64,000 nucleotides of DNA from Guyanagaster necrorhizus (Eukaryota; Basidiomycota; Agaricomycetes; Agaricales; Physalacriaceae): positions 1,586,591-1,650,590 of the forward strand of contig NW_025064881.1 in NCBI RefSeq assembly GCF_019112545.1, given 5' to 3'. This document shows, in pieces, positions 54,481-64,000 of this stretch (position 1 is its first letter; each line of letters starts with the position of its first letter). A program made the position numbers and the translations under genes. The notes beneath the pieces are model-generated. The model saw nothing but the letters and a program-made list of their open reading frames with translations, ran no database searches and had not been told where the DNA came from.

Positions 54481-57400
54481 TCACTGATCAGCCTCTTTTT
54501 TTACCTCTTCTATCTTTGTTTCTGATTCTAACTCCTCAACCTCCTTCTGTAGCTCAGTGATCTGAGCTCTGATGTCTTTTTTGGTCCTCTTCTTCTTTGG
54601 GCAATTCTTCACCATATGGCCTTTCTGTCCACAATTGAAACATTTTTCTTCTTTTTTCAGACAATTGATATTCATTGGCTTGCCAGCTCCAGTATAAGTA
54701 GTCCTGGTTCTGGTTTTTTGCATAGTATAGGAGAGTGTAGTAGAGGTGCTGCTTTTTGAAAAAGAGCTTGTTTTGCTGTTTGAGAGGGTGGATTTCTTCT
54801 CTGATGTGATTCTGGCATTGATAGTCTTCTGTCTGAGTTGTTCCTTGTTCATCTTGGTGATTCAGTCCTTTCAGGCTTCATATTCTTTGGAAATATTAGT
54901 CCCAATGTTTGAAATCATAGAGATGTATAATGCTGGCATGCTGAGCTTAAGGTATTTCACCATTCACTCTTCATTGTCAGTGCTTTCTCATACTCCTGCT
55001 AGCATTCCTAGTCATTCCAGTTCATCAAAGTATTCACTTGCAACTTTATCTTCTGACATCTGCAACTCCTTCATTTTATTTTTATGCACTTCTTGGATAG
55101 TCAAGTCAATAAATTTATCCTGTACTATTTGTTTGAATACTGGCCATGATGGAAACCAGTGATATTAGCAGATAGTAGAGTAGAACATTGGGGAGATTAG
55201 AGTTCACCATCACTTGGCTTTGCTCTTGAAGTATGAAGCTGCAAAGGCTATTTTGTTTATGTTAATCCTGAAGTATATAATGTACATCTCAAAGTACTGT
55301 TTGCAGTCAATTAGGAATTGGTCAATATTATTGGATACCCCTTTAAAGAGGCAGAGAGTGTGGACAAGATCTGGTTTGCATTATATCATAGCCACATTAT
55401 GAGCCAGCATGCCCATAGAATTTGAATATTCATCAAAGAGTGGCTGGTGAAGCTCAGCAGAGGGTCTGAGGAAGGAATAGAGGGAGTTATCATCAGCAAT
55501 AGGGCTCTCTCATAGAGCTGCTTCCTTTTGCATGATTACTCTGTCTCTAATTGTGAAGCCCAGTCTTACTGTCTCAGGATCATCTTTGATCAGCTTCTTC
55601 CCAATCTCACTTCCTGTTGCTTCATCAGGTGGTGGTTGCCCTCTGAGCAGTCAGCTCCTCAGGCCAACCCAGGAATTCCTGAAGCTGATGGGTAGAGTTG
55701 TTGACTGTAGTCTGAGATGAGAGAGTTGAGTGACTACAGATTGGACTGACAAAGTGGAGTACAAATATTAGCTCTAACTGCTGCAGATAGATGGAGCCAT
55801 GTATATAGCTTGTTTTGGTGTGACAGATGGTGACCAAAGCATTGATCAGATGTTAAATTTCAATTGGTATACTGGTAGTCCTTAGAGGTAGTCTTTTGAG
55901 TGTCTGCTATTATAGATGTTGAGAGCATACTTTGTGGCAGCATACTGTAAAATGTTCCAACATTCATTGGATTCTGTGTGAATATATAACTGTTCTAATT
56001 GTGATGCTAACCAATTGGTATCATGCCATAAAAATGTTACTCTCATCTTGTATAAGTCCTGGTACTCTCCTACTCTTGCCTTCTGTATTTCTTCTTCCAG
56101 AGCTTCTTTATCTATATCTTCCAGGAGATAATCTATAAACCTTTATGGCTCTTTACTGCTTTTCATCTCCTTATTGTCCTCACTCTCATTGTTCTCATTA
56201 TTCTCCTCGAGAAGAGAATCTATGAGCTAGTCAAAGATGCTTCCTTTGGAAGATCATACTGTTGATAGAGAGCTGCTGCTCTAGCTGAGTGCTTGGCCCA
56301 GCTTCAGTGCTTGAACTGATTGGGATGGGAATTGTGGAGAGGCCTGCTTGGAGACTGCCTCCAATCTCAGGGTTGTATCTGTTGCTGCCATGCACTCACA
56401 TTGCCTTCAAGTTCTTGCTATAGCTTCAGAAGTTTCTGTAGAAATTCTCATTGAGAAACTGGTGAGCAACTCAGCTTCCAAGGAACTCTCAGAGGGTATA
56501 GTCAGAAATATAGATGTGAAGAGATACTCATAGTCTGTAGTAGTCAAGGATAGACTGGTCATCTGAGTGGGTGATATCAATACTAGAGGTATATCTGAAA
56601 GAGAGATACTGGAGGGTTTCAGGGCTGATGGTATGGTAAGAGGAATAGGGAATACTATCCCCATTCCCTCTTTGGTCAATCTCACTTGAGGTGACTGGAC
56701 TGTAGAGTCCTGCCCATGGGTCACTTTCAATAGTGCTGGACTCTCTGAAAACTGTTGTAGAGAGCTTAGAACAGAAATCATACCAGCCTGGAAAGCTGCT
56801 TTCCAAGCAGGCAGCCTCATTCTCTTGCTGCTGCTGATGTTTCTGTCTGTCATATTCTTCCTCCTCAGCTTCTTGCTCTGCTTCAGCTTAAGCTGCTTCA
56901 GTAAGATTCTCTTAAGCTTGCTTGGGATCTGCCTAAGCTCATTCATCTCATAATCAATAATATTATCACTATGCATCATTAAAATTGAAAGGGACATTGA
57001 AGTCCCAGTCTGAGAATAGGTGGTGGATAAGTTTAGCTCTGTCATCTTCCACTCTGATATGTGCTGACTTGGATGTTGACTGACTCACCCTATGACTACT
57101 GTGATAGAAACAGCTAGAGCTTCTTGATGGGGTCATGTAGAAGGATCTATGGTTGGGATGTCTTATGTACAGCAAAATACTTCTGGATCTTAAAGCCACT
57201 CAAGTGGCATTAAGAGAGTTCTGAGCATGGTTAGCAATTCCAGGGGTTCTGCTGATAGTGGAAGGATTGGAGGACAGTGAGTCCTCAAAGAAGTCCATAG
57301 AAAGATCCTTATTCTCATGGTCTGAGACAGAGAGCAGGACCTATAGGTTCTAGAATCCTGTGAGATAAGGGTTCTAGTTTCTGCTGTCTGATTGAGAAGG

Positions 57401-57513
57401 GTATCAGTGTCTCTCTTCTTGAACATCCCCCATATGCATGCTGCTAGGTCTGGCTTCTGGTACAGGATGCTTTATAGGCTAATAGGATGTTTTCTAGGAT
57501 TTAGGAATGTCAT
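54481..57513 (-). pseudogene. gag: Element K gag
   Basis: ATG at 57513 (MTFLNPRKHP). Blocks: FKKRDTDTLLNQTAETRTLIS 57330-57426; in the other frame DHENKDLSMDFFEDS and LFSDWDFNVPFNFNDA near 56970-57020; VFRESSTIES and DDQSILDYYRL at 56528-56806; the alternative frame open 56407-57045. Capsid-like region about 54950-55400. C-terminus 54481-54852 open with intact CCHC knuckle CFNCGQKGHMVKNC at 54601-54642; stop 54481-54483. Both N-terminal frames stay open for long stretches. Confidence 0.82.
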
Positions 57514-57721
57514 GAAGTGAGAGATCTAGGATTATGTTTCATAAGATTCTGCAGATGTTCTGAGATTCATGGTAGTGTCTAACTGCCCATGCTGTAATTA
57601 ATTGGCATCTATGATACAGCTATATGATCACCAATAATCCCAACAATATTCTGATGATGGAGGTAAGGAGTTCAAAGAACTTGTGATCAAAGTTAGGGTC
57701 TGATGCATTGATAGATGATAT
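57404..57721 (-). pseudogene. ORF1a of element K, start codon lost
   Basis: 105-codon span ending in TGA at 57404-57406. The start ATG is ATA (plus strand TAT at 57719-57721). Contains DHKFFELL, a hydrophobic run TSIIRILLGLLVII then TAG, AWAVRHYHES and ARPSSMH segments. Confidence 0.6.
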
Positions 57722-57764
57722 TTGATTTCCTCCACACTATGGTGTATGAAAAAAGAAAAAAGAA

Positions 57765-57777
57765 AGCTTTGAGCTAA
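57765..57777 (-). promoter_or_regulatory. Predicted primer-binding site of element K
   Basis: Minus-strand TTAGCTCAAAGCT, 2 nt from the LTR; perfectly complementary to AGCTTTGAGCTAA in the left LTR (50245-50257). The right LTR copy (57935-57947) has one further transition. Confidence 0.6.
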
Positions 57778-57778
57778 T

Positions 57779-58247
57779 TGTTAGATCCAAGCTGCATGTA
57801 ATCTTAAATATGTGATAAACTGATATCACTTTGCACTTTGAGTGAAATAACAGAGTTCACTATTGTGAATAAAGATCATAATGCAATAAGGCCTTAGTGA
57901 TTGGCTTGAGAGTAGAATGGTATGTGAATAAACTTTAGCTTAAAGCTGGGTTATACCAGCAAGAGCTGTCCTACTTATATATACAGTGTGGTACTTCTAT
58001 AAATATTCCTACTAGTTATGTTGCTGCTCTATTATTGAGCTTATTGTCCTTGAGCATTACTACTAGCTATAATAGTGTCATTATGCATTGTCAGACAATG
58101 CTGTTGTGTCGAGAGACAATGACTGACTGGGCTTGTTATGATGACTAAGCTAGTTCCATAATCTCAAGTGCTGGTCTTAGCACTCTGACTAAGCATAAAT
58201 AGAGGTTAACTCATTATAATAAGAAAGAAAGTAGAAAAATCATAATA
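57779..58247 (-). repeat. 5' LTR of element K (right copy)
   Basis: 469 bp, plus strand TGTTAGATCC...AATCATAATA. All differences from the left copy that I noted are transitions and the lengths are equal. Confidence 0.94.
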
Positions 58248-58252
58248 CTTAG

Positions 58253-58323
58253 GCATGACTGTATAAACATAATACAGCACCTATTTATCATGTGTTTTGA
58301 TCATATGTGATCTAGGTCTAACA
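58253..58323 (+). repeat. 5' LTR of element J, right part
   Basis: Continuation of 49721-50088 after K, ending GGTCTAACA. Carries the decayed CATGTG/CATATG pair. PBS TTAGCTTGAAGCT follows at 58325-58337. Confidence 0.87.
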
Positions 58324-58381
58324 ATTAGCTTGAAGCTTTTGCTTCTTTTTCCTTATGTATAATAAGCACAAAGGAAACTGA

Positions 58382-58702
58382 ATGCCACCTGCTCAGACAA
58401 TAACTCCTGACCTTATAGACAACTTCTTTAAACTATTAGCAGCTATTATTAGAACACTTCTAGATCTATTGGTGATCATACAGCTTTGCTAAAGATGACA
58501 ATCAGTAACAGCTTGAATAGTCAGACTCTATCAAGTCTTCTAGCAGATTTAATATATCCTTTGAAACATCACTCCTGATCTCTCCTTCCATAATATTTCC
58601 ACCTCTGTTTGAGTCTCCTTTCAGCCTCTGAATAGATCTCTACCCAAAGCTGAGTCTAGCAGCTCACATCTGAAGAATGTTCAGAAGGAGAAAGAGTATT
58701 GA
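58382..58702 (+). pseudogene. ORF1a of element J, decayed
   Basis: ATG 58382 to TGA 58700-58702, 106 codons. MPPAQTITPDLIDN, hydrophobic LLAAIIRTLLDLLVIIQLC, PDLSFHNIS, then RSLPKAESSSSHL. Several internal TGA/TAG stops fit transitions. Confidence 0.63.
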
Positions 58703-59792
58703 TACCTCCCTCAACCCCTATGACCAGACAGCAAAAACAGTAACTCTCACCTCACAGAATTCAGAAACCCATGAATCCTGCTCTCCATCCCTAACTATGA
58801 AGACAAAGACCTCTCTGAGGACTTCTTTAATGACTCATCATCTCTTAACTCTTTCATTATTCTGAGAGAATCTAGCATTGAAGATCACACTCAGGACTCC
58901 CTTGATGCTCCTAGGAGTGGCTTCAAGACTTCAAAGTGTATTGATGAACTCAGAATATAATTTTCTCTATGCTATGCCAGCAGGAAGCTTCACCTCATCA
59001 GTCCATACTGACTATGGTAGTTATAGGGTCACTGACCTCTGGTGAAACAATGAAGAGCCATGCAAGCCATACAGAGATGTGATTACTGCCAGGTTCAATG
59101 AGAGCAGAAGGCTTTATACTCTTCTTATCCAGGAGGAGACCTCTGAATTAATCAAATCAACAGATAAAACAATAGTAATCCTGCCTCTAACATGATGAAG
59201 ATGGCCAACCAAGCTTTTGCTTGATATGAAGAAGAGTAATATGACTGACAGTGATGATAGAAGCAGCATCTCTGCAAAGCTGCGATCTGGGGATCCACTT
59301 CTTTAATCTGATATAGTCTTGAAACACTGGATTTCCCATTCAGAGAACCCAGTACTCCTGCATGAAGTGAAACCAATTCTTGGGCAGAGTCAGCTGAAGC
59401 AGTCACTGCCAGTAAAGCCATCTGATGCACTATATATTCCTCTCATCCTCAAACTGATAGTATCACTGATACTGATACCATTCTCTCCTATGCTGAATCT
59501 ATACTTGATGCCTACAGGCTTTGAGTCCTCAGAAATGCTCATGTCTCTGACCACAGCCTCAGGTGATTTCTGAGTAGAAGAGTTGCAGCACTCTTTCTCA
59601 ATCCTCAATACTATTAAAAATTCTGCAACTATTGTAGAGAATTGAAGGAACACAGAGTGTGCAGTGGCCATTGTGGAGATATCAAAGTTGATGCTGGCCA
59701 ACTTGTTGACCAGTCTCCTCCTTGATCCACCAGCAATAAGGCTGAACCTAATACTCAGATCAATGACTAGTTCACTGGCTACCATTAAAGCC
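58590..59792 (+). pseudogene. gag: Element J gag, N-terminal part
   Basis: Expected start is ATA at 58590. FRRRKSIDTSLNPYDQTAKT at 58677 onward matches the I and C gag starts. EDKDLSEDFFNDS lies in the alternative frame near 58795, TQDSLDAPRSG near 58890, and DTDTILSYAESILDAYRL near 59465. An open stretch at 59319-59573 is in the first frame. Cut by L at 59792 (left TSD copy aagcc 59788-59792). Confidence 0.75.
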
Positions 59793-60255
59793 TATTAGAT
59801 TCAAGCCACATATGATCAGAAGCATATGATAAACTAGTATGGTTTCACATTTGAACTATTGCACTAGAGTTCACTTGTTGTGTTCTATTGACCAAGTACT
59901 TTAAAGCCTTTGCAAGTAAGCTTGAAAGTAGAATGAGATAGAATAAACTTTAGCTTGAAGCTGGAGTTATACCAGCAAGAGCTATTCTACTTATATACTA
60001 CAGATTGTCTGTCTTTAAATAATGCTACTTATTGTGTCTGTTCCAGTCACTATGCTCTTTGTTCTTGGACATTGTTACTACCTACAAAAGGTTCATTGTG
60101 CATCATTGAGCATTGTTATTACATCAAAAGACAATAACAAACTAGGCTATTGTTGTGATGACTAAGCCTGTTTCATAGTCTTAAGCACTGGGTTAAACAC
60201 CCTGACTAAGTATAAACAGAGATTAAAAGTGAATAAAAGGTGAAAAATCATAATA
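59793..60255 (-). repeat. 3' LTR of element L
   Basis: 463 bp, plus strand TATTAGATTC...AATCATAATA, followed by the polypurine tract read on the minus strand (AAGGAGGAGGTAA). Contains AGCTTCAAGCTAA on the minus strand. Confidence 0.87.
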
Positions 60256-60288
60256 TTACCTCCTCCTTAAAACCATCATCCTGATGGC

Positions 60289-63200
60289 TTAATTTAAAGA
60301 TAATTTATAGTCTTGTATGGTATCATTAGCATTTATTTGTTTTTAGTTTACCCACTGGTTAGATTCTGGACTATAGCTCTTCTAGCTAATTAAGTAGTCT
60401 ATGGTTGTTGTTGAATCTCCACCTTGTGCATATACTTTTTGTAGATGATGATTTAAGATCTGGTTGATTTTATAGTATTTTTTATTGTCAATGAGATCCA
60501 AGAGAAGAGGTGATGGCCTTTCTTGGTTAGAAAAGGCTGAGATGATGAAGAGTGTGAGAAGAGATTTGTTAAAGATATCATATACCTTTCAGTTTACTGA
60601 AAGGTGTAATTTATAGACTGAAGTGCCAACCTTTGCTATAATAGTGAAAGAGCCAGTCTATTTATTGGCTAGTTTCTGTTTCAGGTAAGAGAGATGGAGA
60701 TTAGATGTGTCTAACCAAACATGGTCATTAATATCATAGGAGTGAGCAGAATGACAATGTTTGTTGTATTGTATTTTTATTGTGACTGCTGCTTTTTTTA
60801 AAGTGATATAGGTTTCATTGTGGATTTTTGTTATTTCTTAGGCAGTCATGGAAAGTGAGTGTGGTAGTTGTTGTTTGTTTGGTGTGAGAGATGTGAGGAT
60901 GTCAGCCAAAGTTGACAAAGAAAGGTGTCTTTTCAGTTGCAGAGTGAATGCAGTTATTATGTTAGAAGGCTATGAGTATAAGCTATTCAGTCCAGTCATC
61001 TTGTTGGTAGTTAATAAAGAGTCAGAGATACTTTTTGATCTCTTGATTAACTTGTTCCATTTGCTCATCAGTTTGGAGATAATACACTATCAAAGCATTC
61101 CATCAGATATTGAGAAGATGATATAGATCATCAAGAAATTTAGAGACAAATTGTAGTTCTCAGTTTGAGATAACAACTTAAAATATTCTATATTTGGTAT
61201 ATACTTTATCATATAGAATCTTCACTCACTCTTCAGAAGTTAACTCTGTTGAATATGTGATCAGAATGATTGCCTTAGAGAATTGATTGATGATAACAAT
61301 GATTGCATCATATCTATTGCATTCTGATAGTCTGGTTATCATGTCCACTGAAATATAGATTCAGAGTGAGTTGAGAACCTCATTTGGGTGAAGTAGTGCT
61401 GTCTGGAGTTGAGTGGATGATTTACTCTATTAGCATATCTTATACTCCTTCATATATTGCTTGATGTCACAATCTATTTTTGGCCACCAATATTCCTATA
61501 AAACCAATTCTTTGGTCTTGGCTATTTCAGAATGTCTTATAGTCACATGATCATGACAGATGACAATGATTTTGCTGTGAAGTTGCTGGTTCCTTGGAAT
61601 ATAGATTTGTCTATTGTATCAGATCATCCTTCTCTTCTTCACCATTCCTCATTCATGATTTAACAATAAGGCCACATGCTGGTCCTATTTTATGTTATCC
61701 CATATTACACTCTTGATCTGCTCATGGATTTCTTTCTCTGTTGGCATTATCATTGTCTGGAAATATTTGGGCTTTAATAATACTACTCTCTTATTATCAC
61801 TTTCTCTTTGGTCATGATCAACTTGCTGGCTGAGGAGATCAGTCTTTTTATTAGCTGTTTCAGCCTTGTGATGTAGTGTATATTTGTATTGTGAAAGTTT
61901 TATAACCCATCAGACTTGTCAGTGATTGAGTTTTTGTGGTGACTGGAAATATTGGAGATTTTGATGATTAGTTCAGACTTCAAAGGTTTGGACTGCCCTG
62001 ATCAAGTAATGATGTCATTCTTCAAGAGTGAGCATTATAGCAAGTAATTCTTTGTCATAGATCTCATAGTTCCATTCAGTGACAGTTAAGACTTTTGAGA
62101 GAAAGGTGACTGGATGCTATTTTCTGCCTTGCTCCTAAAATAGTACAGCTCTAATTGCTCTCTCACTCAAGTTGGCCTCCACTCAGAATCTTCCATCCTG
62201 TGTTGAGATTGTGAGAATTATGTCCTTGGCTAGTTGTTGCTTCAAGTCATTGAAAGCTACTTGCTGAGGGTACCCCCAGTTCCAGGGTGCATTTCCTGTT
62301 AATTGAGTCATTGGCTATATGACTTTGCTGTAGTCTCATATGAACTGCCAGTAGAAGTTGGTGAACCCTAGGAAGGACTGGAGTTCCTTTTTCTTAGTCA
62401 GTACTGGCCATTCAGTCACTCCAGCCACTTTAACAGGATCCATCCAGATGCTTCCTTTACTAATAATGACTCTGAGGTGTTCTGTCTCTAAGACTTTGGA
62501 TTCACACTTCTCCACTTTAAGGAACAATTTATGTTTTCTCATCAGCTTGAGCACTCTTTAAACTAGTTGTCAATGTTCTTTGCAGTTCTTGGATATGATG
62601 AGGATATTGTCTAAGTAGATGGTAACCTTTCTTGTAGTGATGAGATCCTTAAAAATATCATTTATCATCCACTGAAAGGTTGCTGATGAGTTTATGAGTC
62701 TGAAGAATATTACTATAGGCTTAAAGAGTCTACAGTTTATCTGAAAAGCTGTCTTCCACTCATCTCTCTTCTTGATGCATATATTATTGTAGCTCCAATG
62801 TATATTCAATTTGGTATAGTATTGTGCTCTATGCAGTTTGTCCATTAACTCAGAGATTAGTGGAAGCAAATAACAATTCTTGATTGTCATTTTATTAAGC
62901 TTTCAGTAATCCTGTACTGGCTGAAGCTTGCTGTTCTTCTTCTTTATGAAGAAAAAGAGAGAGACCATCAGAGATTTTGATGATTGAATATGTCCACTGG
63001 AAAGCTTTTCATCTAGGAACTTATCAAGTTCCTGCTGTTCATTGTTGCTGAGGGAGTATGTTTTGCAGTCAAGGTTAGTGTTTGCATTTAGAATGAGTTC
63101 AATGGCATGGTCCTAAGGTTTTGGCTCAGATAATTTGTTGAAACTCTTCTTTTCAAATAGGTCTTGATAGGCCCATTCTGAGACTATTTCTTTGAATGTT

Positions 63201-63748
63201 TTTTTCTCCTTTTCAGCATTGGCCATAGCTGCTAGGTCACTGGCATGGTAAACAGCCTGAATATGAAGAGCTTGTTGCATGTCCACTGCCAGGATCATTT
63301 CTCTGTCCTCCATCTTCTCATTCCATCTGTCTCCTAGGTCCTCATTTAGTAATTCAAATAGGATCTCTTGGCACTTACATCATGCAAAGATGATCTAACC
63401 AGTTTTTCAATTGACCAGCAGATTGTGCTAGATTAACCAATCATGACTTAAGAATACCTCCTTGGTTTTTAGGTTTGTAACAGCTAGATCAATCTTCTCT
63501 GAGTGGTCACTGATAGTCAGGTAGAGTTTGACAAATTCTGTGATTGACACAGCCTGATTCTTTGTCTCATCTACATTATAAACCAGAATTGAGACAGCTA
63601 TTGCTTTAGTGAGAAGATTATACTTGTCAATAAAAGCTTGATTAATTGAGCTGCCAGTGCATCCACTGTCAATTAAGGCAGTGATAGCATAGGTTAAACA
63701 ATTGGTGAGAGTCTCAATTTGGATCTTAGTGGTCAGATCCTATCTCAG
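60289..63748 (-). pseudogene. pol: Element L pol (protease to chromodomain)
   Basis: Protease about 63400-63720 (LIDSGCTGS); linker 63113-63313; RT about 62340-63000, open over 62570-62890, YLDN at 62606-62617; RNase H about 61850-62310 with D to N in EANLS but [11 protein letters not shown] kept; integrase about 60520-61620 with HVTIRHSEIAKTKE and HISVDMI-like segments, and the second Asp changed (VISN); chromodomain remnant 60289-60500, stop TAA 60289-60291. The integrase/chromodomain part has many stops and probable indels. Confidence 0.82.
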
Positions 63749-64000
63749 TGTTATGATTTTTCCTGTTTTCTTTTCTTTTTTCTTAGAAATGACCCCTATA
63801 TTTGCTTAGTCAGAGTGCTTAATACAGTGCTTAGGACTGTGGGAATGCTTAGCTCAGCAACCCAGTCGATCACTCTTCTGTCATGCTGCTGTACACTGTG
63901 AAGGGAGAGACAATGTTCCTTTTGTCCTCTAACAGCAGTGCAGCAGTAACAGCACAACAGCAAGACAACAGCTTTTGTAGAGAGCCTGGCAACAGCAGGA
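63749..64000 (+). mobile_element. Element M: LTR of the E family, truncated by the window end
   Basis: TGTTATGATTTTTCC... matches the first 250 bp of the E LTR and the solo LTR at 37269, including the AACAGCACAACAGCAAGACA region. Left TSD copy is ctcag (63744-63748). It could be a solo LTR or a full element. Confidence 0.85.

Larger units (their letters stand above)
50089..58247 (-). mobile_element. Element K: complete but decayed Ty3/gypsy chromovirus, minus strand
   Basis: 8159 bp with two 469-bp LTRs and a perfect TSD CTTAG (50084-50088, 58248-58252). Inserted inside the 5' LTR of J. ORF1a, gag with an intact zinc knuckle, and pol are present. RT reads YLDN and the integrase second Asp is Asn. 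Confidence 0.96.
59793..63748 (-). mobile_element. Element L: partial Ty3/gypsy chromovirus, minus strand
   Basis: 3' LTR and pol are visible; it is cut by M at 63748, with gag and 5' LTR beyond the window. Left TSD copy is aagcc. RT reads YLDN and RNase H EANLS, both with catalytic Asp to Asn. Confidence 0.86.

Noticed and set aside
1..64000. Spaced direct and inverted repeats as a CRISPR array, segmental duplication or inverted gene cluster
   Set aside because: Repeat units are 435-526 bp LTRs with TG..CA ends, TSDs and PBS/PPT at the right places; nesting explains every repeat.

Overview
The window is a 64 kb block built entirely of nested, decaying Ty3/gypsy LTR retrotransposons. I see no host gene, tRNA, rRNA, CRISPR array or DNA transposon. 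The pol order (retropepsin, reverse transcriptase, RNase H, integrase, C-terminal chromodomain), 5-bp target-site duplications (TSDs) and an apparent Tf1/sushi-like self-priming layout mark these as chromoviruses. Host: a filamentous fungus with a large repeat-rich genome and cytosine-methylation or RIP-like decay, most likely a basidiomycete. I cannot name the species from sequence alone.

Layout (labels are mine). Oldest host element G (+, 38272-49720 with gaps) carries three insertions: F (+, ends 38271), I (+, 40418-48427) and J (+, from 49721), plus a solo LTR, H (38724-39182). F carries C (-, 1-36592 with gaps) and a solo LTR (37269-37787). C carries B (+, 1131-16813) and D (+, 16824-33564) at sites 5 bp apart. 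B carries A (+, 4449-12523); D carries E (-, 21897-30536). J carries K (-, 50089-58247) inside its 5' LTR and L (-, from 59793) inside its gag; L is cut by M (+, from 63749), which leaves the window. Depth reaches five levels: G>F>C>B>A and G>F>C>D>E. Where both flanks are visible, TSDs support the order: CATAA (A), CAAAT (E), CTTAG (K), CTTAA and AAAAA (solo LTRs) are perfect. B, D and I have TSDs differing only by transitions.

Each full element reads: LTR; a 13-nt primer-binding site complementary to a segment just downstream of the LTR TATA box; a short ORF (ORF1a, usually 104-106 codons, 116 in E) with one hydrophobic segment; a long gag with an unusual N-terminal half and one CCHC zinc knuckle; pol in the -1 frame; a polypurine tract; LTR. 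A and E are innermost and best preserved, but none looks autonomous. Nearly all inactivating changes I could classify are C-to-T or G-to-A (CGA to TGA, CAG to TAG, TGG to TAG/TGA, GAC-GAC to GAC-AAC at the RT active site). LTR pairs differ almost only by transitions. The block looks like heterochromatin in which chromodomain-bearing elements repeatedly landed in each other and then decayed.
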